In this document: in pieces, positions 11,601 through 23,600 of the stretch
Position numbering within the stretch: the first letter of the stretch is position 1
Layout: each line of letters starts with the position of its first letter
DNA from: Gymnogyps californianus
Lineage: Eukaryota > Chordata > Aves > Accipitriformes > Cathartidae
Direction: 5' to 3'
Assembly (NCBI RefSeq): GCF_018139145.2
Contig: NC_059477.1
Coordinates: forward strand, 13,503,522-13,567,521
Length of the DNA stretch: 64,000 nt
Translations under genes and position numbers: made by a program
Notes under the pieces: generated by a model
What the model saw: the letters and a program-made list of their open reading frames with translations, nothing else
What the model was told of the DNA's origin: nothing
Database searches by the model: none

Positions 11601-14600
11601 CATTCATCAGGCTCCATATTCATCACTCCAATATCAAATCGCTTTCCTTGTACAGCTTACTTTGATCTCTGTCCCACACTTGGTGTTTCTGAGCACCTAA
11701 AAGGCTTTTTCTCAATTCACTGTATCGCAGTTCTCATCACAGCTACAGGTTTTTTTTCAGTTTAAGCTTTTCTCTTACAATACACTTTCCACTTGCTCAT
11801 GGCTTTACCAGGAATTGCCCTTTTAGCTATGACTTTTAGTCCTGCGATTCAAGTTCATTCAAATGTACTTTAGGATGGAAGTCTAAGCACAGTTTATTCA
11901 GCTGCTTTTGAGTTACATGACTAGGATCCTTAAGCTCCTCCTCACACAATGAAAATGCATTTTCTATTCAGGGTTGGATCCAAAGCATACTAACTTCATT
12001 GGAAATCTTTCCCACTGAGTCCTCAAAGGAAGTTACAAAGACTTAGCTTGGATAATGCAAATGGTAGATGTTAAAATTTCCAGCTAGCTTGTTGCTGCTG
12101 TACTTATCCCTGGGAATAGCTATTTCCCGAGTCCAGAAACAATTCTGGAACAGTAGCCAGTTTTTGTGCAAATGAATACATACTTGGCGGCCAGTGGAAA
12201 CCAAAGGTTCCTCACACTCCCAGTCAGATCAGCTATAGTGTACTACACAAGACTGATTTATGTAGATTCAGGTGGGTACCGCCGTTAATCAGTCTTTTTC
12301 ACTTAGTCCCACCAGAAATACTCGTAAGGTAATGATGGAAAACAGAATGTAAACACTTAAACACCAATGCCATGCACAATTAAGATTCCATGGCAATTTG
12401 TGTGTGTATACACAAGCAGTAAAATGGACATTCAAAAAGAATTCAGCAAGCATTCCATGTGGCAATACCTGTTTAATTTTGCTTTTGAACCCAATTCTAA
12501 CCTGCTTGTTTGACACTGCTGTCCTTTATTTCATCTTAATGTCAGTATTTGCATATATTAAATTTAAATGACCATTCCACTAAACCATGTACATTTAAGC
12601 CTTAATCCAGCCTATACTGAAATTTATGGAAAGACCCTCAGGCCATGATTTTCCAGAGGAGCTCAAAGGACTTGATATCTGTCAGCAACTGTCATTCCAA
12701 ATTGTTTGCAAGTTCTTCGTTCTGTTGATTTCACTGAGGTTTCTATCAGGTACTCAAGCAGCCACTAAGAACCATCTTCCCTCATGTAGCTGTTTACCTG
12801 TCCTGTCTTCCACCAGGAAACACGTGGCTACAGAAACACCATGTAAATAAAGCACAAAGACACTGTGCTAAATGCAAGAGAGATAAGCATTTCAGTTTGC
12901 CAAAGGGTAGAGGAGCCTGTCTTGTTAGAACACTCGTGCCTTCCTCCTTCCCTTTCTAGAGAACTTAGCATGTGAAACACTAACTGAGGTAACAGCTTGG
13001 GATCACATACACATATATTCCTGATGCGTATATGTTTTCATATATGTGGCATAAATTAAAAGGAAGAAAGTATACTAGCTACAATAAACTAAGAAACTGT
13101 AACTGCACGTATGAAAACTATAAGGAAAGAAAATGTCCAGGTTCTCCTAACAGTAGGTGGACTCTAACGTTTTTAAGTAAGTCACTTTACCTTCTTTAAA
13201 CCTTTTAATGATGAATTCAAGTTGGTCAAGGGGGCTGCGGAAGGTCCCTATATGGTCCAGGACCTCCTCTGTGATGGAGTTGAGAATCTGAAAAAGAAAA
13301 TAGCAGTCCCTTCCGAAGGGCTCTGACACTGAAGGACCTAGTGCAGAAAATCTGAAACTGAGCCCTTTGACTGTCATGAGGGAGGTAATGGGATTTTTAC
13401 CATCAAATCCCCAAAACAGTCAACATAAACCAAAAATTTCTACCCCTTTTCAAAACAGTGACATAAAATAAGGCTTTAGACTGATGAGTATCTATTAATG
13501 ATGGGAATTACTGCAATTCCTTGGAAAATGCATGGGCTAATTTCTTTGAACTCTTAAAAGAGAGATATAACTGCTCTTCATTCAAAAGTCTGCTGCTATA
13601 GGATGAAGCAGGTTTCCTTAACATTTTACATTGAAAGACTTTAGAGGTATCTGTAACACAGGATGATTAGATAAACACATAAGCTTTTCCCACACTTACA
13701 GATCTCACAGTGATGCTGGGGAAATATCCATTAACCACAAGATGAACAGAATCCTGGAGCACAGAGGTACGAAACTTCTCTAACAAATCACGCTTTGAGC
13801 CCAGTCCATAAAGCACAATATTGAAACCCAAGCTGCAGAAAAGTGAGCAAATACACTGAATCAAAAAAGTACAAGTCCCATTTTAGGTTCATACATTCAT
13901 TAAGCAAAACGATCCATTGCAATCTTGCCTCTAAAAATTTCATGTTTCATCAACTCCAGGCTTACCTTCAGGTCACAGCTGACAAATAAGGTTAGCTGCA
14001 AGGAATCCGAAATGTGGCATGCGCATCCTAGTAAAAGAAGCGTTTTAGCAGCCTGGAGGCCGACAAATTTAGCAAAACATCTATGGAAGAAAATGGTATT
14101 GTCCAAGGATATGAGACTAGATCTGCAACTTCAGATAATGAAGAGTAACCAGCATTCACATTCACCCCCTCACCAGTGATTGTATTAAACGTTTACCATG
14201 GGTCACAGCAATTACAAGAAAAAAAGCAAGCCTTCACAGTGGTTTTCTACTCTGATCCGTAGGCACAATTTCAAAACAAAATTAAACTATTCTCATGTCT
14301 CTTTCTTATCCTAATTGTTCCACAGAGAAAGAGGCAGGAAAGCATAAAGAGAACATGGTAGGGAATCATAAAGCTTTGTTTATTTTTGAGAAGCACGAAA
14401 AGCATCATCTTGACCAGAAAGAAGAGTATCAGGTCACTCAAATAGCATTGGGCAAAGGCAAGGCGTTCAACAACTGTCATTGACTTCAGTATCGGCTATG
14501 GATTTGTTCCTTCTACCCTGTCATATACATGTCTAACCATTTGCCCAGATCACTGAGTCACAGAGAACTCCTCCTCTTGCAGCTCTCCAACTTTCAAAGC

Positions 14601-17600
14601 TAATGTCTTTTTCATATGCTCTGTCACTCCCCAAGGACCACAAATTTCTTTATACTCCACTCCTTTGCAAAGCTTCCAACGGGCTTTCTCCTCACCAACA
14701 TCTGCTCCTGTCTCAGCAATTAACTTCAGAGCTGGTGGCCTGCCTTCTCTAAGGCGCTTCAGAATCTCACAGCTCTCTCTAGTTTCCCATTTGCTTTCCT
14801 GGATGCTTACTCTTTTCTCCTTCTCATGAAGATACACACAAACCCAGACAAAATTTATACTGCTAACATTTCCAACAGCATTAAGGTTTCTTCATGCCTA
14901 GATCATTACGTACCACAGGCATTCAAAGCTAACTGCTACACCACTGGGGACAGCCACATTTGAAGAAATCGGTGGTGGGCTACTCACTACCAACTACGCT
15001 GCTGTAAGCAAAACTGATTGTTCACAAAGGACACTTTTCTCATCATTCTTGTTCCCTGTTTTCTCATTATTCATGTTCCCTGTTTGTGAATGCCCTCTAG
15101 CTTGGTTTACAGAGGCACAGACAAACTAGCCAGGCAGAATGCAACCTCATTTCACTTCAGGCATTCAGTTCAAGGAGTTAGTCAGATATGATTTGGTCTA
15201 CAGGGAACATTGTACTAATTTAAATTTAAGCAATCAATCAAAGAAAAAAAAGTCACTCCTTAACTCATGCACGGGATGTTGTTGACATGAGGGTAAGTTT
15301 ACTGGCAGTGCCTGTTTACTAGGCTTCTTCAGTGATTCTCATGGGGTACTTACTGTAATTGCAGCATCCACTTGGAAAACAGGGATTCATGTTGCTGGTT
15401 CAGCTCTTTAATTTCAGCAGCATATGCAAGGGGAGTTTTTTTCAAAAGGTCATGCAGTGTTTGCTGGGTTGAGAAAGAGATAAGATGACAGTCATTCAAA
15501 GCTGAGAAAAAACAAGACATATATCTGGATTCCTTACAAATATCCCTCTAGTATGCTCTCTAGCTAGGGAGCAGAATAGTTTTCACTGACAGTGCACTCA
15601 GTTCATGGTTTTTTTCCATGAAGACCTCTCTTAGCACAGTTTTGCTACTGGACAAACAAAGCAGAGATTAAGTAACGTTATTATGGGAAATGGCAGCCAG
15701 ACTAGAACTAGAACCAATATTGCACTGTGTTTTATCTCTTCCCGCTGAGTATGGGAAAACCACTACTGAAATAATGGGCACGCTTACACAGCGCCAAGCA
15801 CTGTACCAGGAAGATACCAACATCACAACCCTGCTCACAGTAGCAAGGGCTCCAATTGACATGCTTGGCAATGGTTCAGGTGTTTGTCACTACAAGAGAA
15901 TGCTCACAAACATCATCTTAAAAAAGAAATAGAGCAGAAAGGAAATCATTTGCAGCTGACAGCTAAATGTAGAAAAAGTATTATTTCAAAAGCATCAAGA
16001 ATCAAAGCATTAATTCAGCTTTAAAGATATGCTGGGATGTTGATGTTTGAACAGCACAGTAGCATGACAAATGGCATCAAATCTACACTGGCCTCCCTTT
16101 CTCTTCAATTTTAACAGCTTTGCTTTCCACTCCCTTGCAGCAGAAGACAGTTTACTCTGGAAAGAACACAAAGACAGCTGCAATGGATCAGACAAACATA
16201 AAGCATTGAGAGACAGAACTGCTAAGCCTTAAATTTCTTTGGAGCCAGCAGTAGATTTAAATACTGAAAGCCCTGATTTCCTTCCAGAGCTGTTATGAAA
16301 GAACTTGTTAAGAATCCAGATGTTTCTCTGGGTAGCAATTCCAGACAACAGCAGGCATCAGGCAATCTGCATATATGCCATCTTTGAAAACACAGATGGG
16401 TGCAAAAAGCGGTCATAGACACAAGAGCTCCAAGTATTTTACATGCTTCCCTGGCACCTGTCCTTGTGTACCTGTCTCTGTAGGGTGCAACTGCTTGCTT
16501 TGAACTGTCTTGTAGAAGTGGCATACAGAAGAAAAAATTCAGTAATTTAGTCACCACAATTAGACCATTCCTGTCTCCTAGGAACTGGAAGGGGACAAAG
16601 TGCATTTCACAAACCAGGTGACAACGTTTAGAACTGTCCCAGTCCTGCATGTGGCTTAACCCAGTAATGCTCAGATAAAAAGGGCTCTCTCCATTTCCTC
16701 TACACATAAATGGTCAAGACAGCTTGTAATTACCCTAAGCATTTCATTGATAAAAATGCTGTTTTGGTGATAATTTTTAAGGCAGGTATCTACACTCTGC
16801 TTCTCCCTCTTCTCCTCCCCCAAAAGCAAACTTTAACCTGTTCTGGTAACTGCAGCTTTCACCTATCTGCTCACCTGAGAGTGCCTTCTCTCTGCATTTT
16901 CCCTACTGTCTCAGGTTCAAACAACTGGGCACTGTCCCTGCTCAGAGCAGCAGTAGGAGACATAATGCTTAAAATGCTACCTAAACCAGCGTTACCACTG
17001 AGAATGCCATCAGCAGAAATAAAGTGAAAATGGCAACATCAGGAAATTTTGATGAGGGAAATCTTCATCAAAGAAGTCAAAAGCTCCGAGAGTTGTGTGG
17101 TTCACTATGAAGCATACCTGATTCAATCTTCTTTTCCTCAACTTCTGCAGCGTTCGGTCTGAAGTGAGCACTTTGGAACTACTGTGAGCTTCAAAGTATT
17201 CCTCCACCAGGTTGCTCTAAAAAGGGACAGCAAGATCAGCCACACTCCTCCTGCTATCAAGTTAGCGCTCTCCCTTTGCACCCATGAACATGTCTGAAGA
17301 TGGCCAATATGAGACATAGAGAAAGGATGAATAGAAAGCCAGAAGATATTTGCAAAAATGGCTTCTACGGTAGCATTCTGCCACAGCTAACCTAGTCAGA
17401 TGGTTCTTTCCTGAGGACAGAGACAGAAAAGAGATTCTGAGAGAGCAGAACATAGCAATAATTCTAAGGGGGTGTGGGGATTCCTGGTGCTGGAAGGAAA
17501 TCACACAACGAAGCTGAACACCAAGCCAGAAAGCAATGTGTGCTTCTTTTGGTGCTACAGGAGTCAGTTTCTTCATCCTTTCTCAGTACAGGGTCTCCTG

Positions 17601-20600
17601 CTTCATGGACATCTTAGAACTTCTCCTTCTGGAGCTGCTGAGGATACAGACTGGATTAGCCCACAGGCTCACATGATGCCCATCCAACAGGGATTGCTCA
17701 GAAGTACAGCAAAAGCCAACCCAGCTGGTTTGATTTGAAATGAGCCTAGCAGTTCCTCCCCATAGTTAGGAGTGGTCACTGACAGTTTATTGTCACTAAA
17801 CATCCCTTCATGCTTGCTAGCTCAGGGGTATATTTTCTGCACACTCACCATCTTGTCCTCCTTAATTTTTTTGGCTAGGGTGTTTCTGGGAGGAGGCGTA
17901 GATGCAGCCTTAGTTTTTGCTGGGGTCTTTTGACCTGATAAAACAGCGCTGACTTCTTTCTGGTCTTCCTCATCCTCCTCCTCTGAGCAGGAAGCAGAAT
18001 ATTCACTCTCACTTTCTAAATAGGGATCTGGAGCTAGAGCATAAATTTAAGGTTAAAAGCTAGCAACGACTTCTTACACAGAACACATTTTGTACCATCT
18101 TGCTCTCTCACATACATTCTGTAGATGTTTTTCAAGCATATGATTCCTAAATATATTTCACAGAAAAGTAAAATCAATGCTTAAAAGGACTGCAAACACA
18201 CACAGCCATTTTTTCCCCAGTTCTAGGCTCACAAATTATTTAGTAAAGCTTGCTCCTCAATACCAACTAAGAAACATAATCCTACCATAAAAAATGACTA
18301 GAAATGGACAATGGAATTCCCTATTTCTCTTAGCATCTCTGCGTCAGTTTTCCCAAATGCCAGTCATGCAAGCTGAGTATCTCCTGGGTCACACTCTGCA
18401 AAAAAGGTTTTGTGAAAGACCTCTGTTAGCAATGTTGATTGAAGAGCACAGACAGAATCTAGCTCAGTTTTGGTCTCTCAACACAAAAGAAAAAATAAAA
18501 CATGAAATGTCACGCACTAAACTCTCCTCTGCATTCACTCTGAGCACATATAGCCAACCAGTTACTGGAAATACTTTACCATGAATGTCCCAGTCATCAT
18601 CAAAAAGTCTTATGATTTGGTTCAAGCAATTGTGCCAGACTTAAGTGTCAGCATACGTTAGATTACTGAGAGTTTTGTCTCTTTTGATCATGTTACTGAA
18701 GTTCAGCAACTTGGTGCTTCTAACCATTCCACCCCTTACCTAAGTAGGGATCTGTTGTAGGGAAAAGGTCTACATAGACTTCCTTAAGGACATTTCTACA
18801 CTCTCTGCAGGATGAATCAGATGATTGCTTCAGTTAGACTGCTACTACAGGCAGAAGACCACCAGGAGAAACACTGTCCTCTGAACACAGTGCCTCACTG
18901 ACTGTGGGAGCTGACTGCAAAGGTTCATCTTTACCTGCTAGCCTCTTTCTGAGTCTGTAAGGTGTGGAAGACACAAATTCTTTCTTTTTACTCTGTAACG
19001 GCAAAGAAAAAACATGCATTAGAAAAAGAAACATATACCTCCTCAAAACAGCCCTCTGCCAAGCAAAGAGTAGAATCAGGTTACATTTCCAAGCTATTTC
19101 AGCCCACAAGAAACTGGGAAAGCAGAGGCAATAAGCATGGAGAGTTTTTATTTTGCCATTCGGAGCTAGAGGGGCACAGGATCAGCTTCCAAAAGGGGCT
19201 TAATTCTTTCAACTTATGTCCCGAGATGGAGGGTAGAAAACTGTGAAATCTCCAGCCAAGATGCCAACCTTGGCCCCTCAGGAAGAGTCAAACTGAAGCA
19301 ATGACAAACTGGAAATGCTTCGGCTCCCCACAGCAGTCATCTTCCACATCACACTGTCTACTCAAAGTCATTTGGAAGTCCACTATGAAAACAACTACCA
19401 GAATGACAGAAGACCACTCAGAATACTAAGCCCAGAAGAAGTACAGCAAAGGGAACCCAAGCTGTCTGGTCTCATCAAGTTGTAGTGGCATGTCTTCCTT
19501 ACATATGTGTAAAGCACATGCCTGACTTGGACACCAGATCAGGTCTGCAATACTTATTTTGCAGTAGCTTTTGTTAATCCTGTCAAAGCAGATGTGAAAT
19601 CATCAAGGAGTGAACATGGCATCCCAAAACAGCATCTCTTACAGGCATATCTCATCCTGGAACCTTATACCGGAAAAGCTGTGCACACATTTCTAATATG
19701 ATGCTATACCATTTTAGAAAGCCAACTGTTTCACAGCACTCTCTTTATAACCACCACAATTGGCAGTTCTGGACTGTATCTCTCTGTAGCATCACAAAAG
19801 ATGACATCAACTTACATCCCCCCCATTATCACAATTTATTTTTTATAAACCAATGCTAAAATAAGAAACTGAACAGCACCACAGTTCTTGAATTCCTGTT
19901 CTAACAGCACTCGTTACAATTAAGACTGTTTCTTCCTTTGATGCGAAACTGGAAAGCTACGAGTTTAACTGCATATTAAGGGATGGTCTAACATCCTCAT
20001 TTGTGTGATGCAAGGAAGGAGTCTCCACGCATGCTAATTAAGCTGTCAAACCCACTATTTGCCCACTGACTCTAAATCCCATCGTCGTGATTAATGGTAG
20101 CTCTGGTTCTCACTTGAATTACTCCTGCCCGGTTGGATTAGGAGAGACATCTGTACTGTGGATGAGGCTTTTCAAGGTCCTTCCTTTCCAGAACTGTAGT
20201 AATTGGCCAGTTCAAGTTTTAAAAGTGAGAAAAAAACCAAACCAAAACCCCGAGCAAGGTAGAGTCATCACTCACCCTCTGCTGCACTTTGTTTGAACTT
20301 GAACGTTCTGCAAAGCAAGAAACAGCATTGTTCACTGTACTGCATATTTTCAACAGTGGCACAAGATGGTCCATTAGAAAAACAGGCATTCACTATTCGA
20401 AGGTACACTGCACCAGAATATCAGCTCCCTAGGTGGTTAATCCTATGAGGGAAGCCTCTAGTTCCTCACAGGTAGGCAAAGAGAGAACAAAGACAGTCAA
20501 TGTTTTTACCACAGAAGGCAGCTTTTGATTCTGGACACAGCTTTGGGAGGCCATCAGCAGGGGGGAAGAGGCTGAAAAATGAGCTAACGTCCTCTCCCTG

Positions 20601-23600
20601 AGCACATCAGACTCCATTTCTGAGCACAAAGTAACATCCTCTTGCCAGTGTTGACCTGCACTGACTTCTCCCACCTGTATTTCTCCCTACAGCATTGGGT
20701 GCTTGAATATTATATAATAAAGTATTCATTTACACATGAACACCCACACAATCCTACCCATTTGGTGCTCAACACATCAGCCCAGCTCAAAACTCTCCCA
20801 AGTGCAAACATTTCTGTTGAACACAGAGGAATTCATTAAGTGTCACAGCAACAGATGCGAGAGAAGTTCCTGTTTTCTCTACACCAGCAGGGCAGAATAA
20901 AAGATCTGACACCCAGGTGAACCAGAGGCCATGCACACCAAGCAGTTCAGTCTACAATGTTAAGCTGACTAGAATACTCAAGCATGACAGAAGTTGGCAT
21001 TCAAGCATCCACTCCACCACCCAAACAGAAACATACTCCCATTCACTCAGTTTCAGTTCCCCAAAGCATGACAGGACTTACTGCTGCTTTGAGGGGTTTT
21101 GGCTGTCTTCTCAGGGCACTCCGAGTGATCAGATGCAACACTCTGTCCTGGTGTCTGGGCTAATTCAGAGGCTGTAGGAAACAGGGGGAAGAAGTTTCAC
21201 ATGTCAGGTACAAAACTCCCAGCTCTGGCTAGTCAGCCATGGAGCCATACACCTGAAACACTCTCTAAGTATTAATTTCCTAGCTAATTCAGGAAGTGCA
21301 CCAGATACTTCCATTTTTTTTCTAACCCTAATGGTGAATGTAATCCTGTCCTGGTTTTGGCTAGGATAGAGTTAATTTTCTTCCTAGTAGCTGGTATAAT
21401 GCTGTGTTTTGGATTTAGTAGGAAAATAATGTTGATAACACACTGATGTTTTTAGTTGTTGCTAAGTAGTGTTTATACTAAGTCAAGGATTTTTCAGCTT
21501 CTCCTGTCCTGCTGGACAGCCAGCAAGAAGGCTGGAGGGGTACAAGAAGTTGGGAGGGGACACAGCCAGGACAGCTGACCCAAACTGGCCAAACAGATAT
21601 TCCATACCATACGACATCATGCCCAGTATATAAACTGGGGGGAGTTGGCTGGGAGGGGTGGATCGCTGCTCGGGAACTAACTGGGCATCGGTCGGCGAGT
21701 GGTGAGCAATTGCATTGTCCATCACTTGTTTTGTATATTCTAATTATTTTAGTATTATTATTGTCATTTTATTATTATCATTATCATTATTTTTCCTTCT
21801 TTTCTGTCCTATTAAACTGTCTTTGTCTCAACCCACGAGGTTTTTTTTTTTTATTATTCTCTCCCCCATCCCAGGGGTGGGGAGAGTGAGCGAGCGGCTG
21901 CGTGGTGCTTAGTTGCCGGCTGTGGTTAAACCACAACAAATCCTTAACAAAGATTTTCAAAGACTGAACTCCTCGGTTAATTAATTTCACAAGTATAGCT
22001 GAGGCAATGGCAGAGCACGCTTTGCTCCCTGGGAGACCACATGTCTTCAAATCAGAGCAATGTTTGGTCATGCTCACTTAGTCCTTTAAAACTGCTCAAC
22101 TGGACATAGCAGAGTATCAGGTATAGCAAACACATCAGTTCCCCAGGAGGTGGGTTCTTGTATTCTATTTGCCTCTTTCTACTACTTATCAGCACAAGCT
22201 GAAGTTGAATCACTGATCTGAATATGGAAGGCCCCCTTATCCTGCTAACAGTCCCTCAAGAAAACCAGCCTTCCATTGTATGACTTGCCTCAGTTTTCAA
22301 ACTGAGTCATGGCTCCAGGAGGGAGCACCAGTGAAACCTACCCTGCTGCAGAAGGAGGTGTAAGAAACATACAACTTCCCAACACACAGCAGAAGCCCAG
22401 AGGAGAAGTAGAGAGGAATGGAAACCAGTTTCTTTATAGTGATACAGAAGGATGACCCCTCTCCCTTGGATCATCCTTTGTAGGATATATCAGTAGCTAT
22501 GACAGCTAAACACTAATGAAGTTCAGATGGTGCTGGGCACACAAAGACTCTTCAAGTGAGAAGAAACATAGTGGCAGCAGGGCTCAAGCATCTTATTTGA
22601 ACAAGAACAGCCCACCCTCTCCATAACTGCCACTTTCTGCTTGCTTCTCCTAAGTCCACAGCTAGCCTAGCAAGCACACTCAGACACTTTGAGTACGAGA
22701 AATCCCGATACATAAAGCTAATACGGACTTTTTTTGATTCTTTGCTACATAATGAGTTATTCTCTTATCCTTCTAAGTTACACAAATAAAACCCCTGCCA
22801 TCCTTTGGCACTTACATGCAGACTTTCTCCCAGCATTAAGAAACTTCTACTTTTTCTTATGCGTTTGTTTATTATCTGTATTTCTTATCCCCACCGTGCC
22901 TTTGCTTTGTCCTAGCCCTGTGCTTTTGTTTCTGAGGAAAACTGATTCAGAGCCAGATAAAAGCTACTGAAATACTGCAAACATATCTTTTGAATAATCA
23001 GAAGTGACAAATCACGTTAACAGAGTACTCAAAAAGAGACCATAGCCAGAGCAAGAATGAAAGAAGAAAGAGGAAAACATACCCAGCTCTGCCATTTTGC
23101 TGGAGCGTTTGGGAGTCTGGAATGAGTAAACTTCACCACCACTTACACTTGAGCCATTCCCCATTGGATCTGTGAAAAGAAATGTTACTTGTAGCTATTT
23201 AAGAAGCACTGGTATATTTCCAACCCAAGAAAGATGGAACACAACATTTTACTATTTGGCTCAAAGGACTCTTTATATTGCAGGTGTTATGAAATAAATA
23301 TCATAATAAAATCCTAGAATCATTATCCTCTCCTCTACCACAAGCACAGCCAGAGCTGGTCAGCCCTCAAAAGCCATTTCATCAACATTGTACAACCTTG
23401 AAACTGCAAGAATCTCCTGAAGTCACAGCTGTGTTAGGTTTTCCCCTGCTAATACCTTGGGCACATATTCCAAGAGCAGCAACATAGTTCTTCTCTTCCA
23501 GGATCTCCTGAGCTTCGTCGTCTGAAATATTCTCAAGCTTCTTCACAAATCTCTTCACACTAACTGTCAGCTGAGTCTTGTCCTTCCGTACTTTAATACC

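Noticed and set aside
13010..13048. 9-bp inverted repeat of CATATATG type
   Set aside because: The arms are short and alternating AT-rich with a 21-bp spacer; this is expected by chance.
16222..16707. 161-codon minus-strand open frame
   Set aside because: It is inside ORC2 intron 8 with no recognisable domain and no matching splice sites; exons 8 and 9 join in phase without it.
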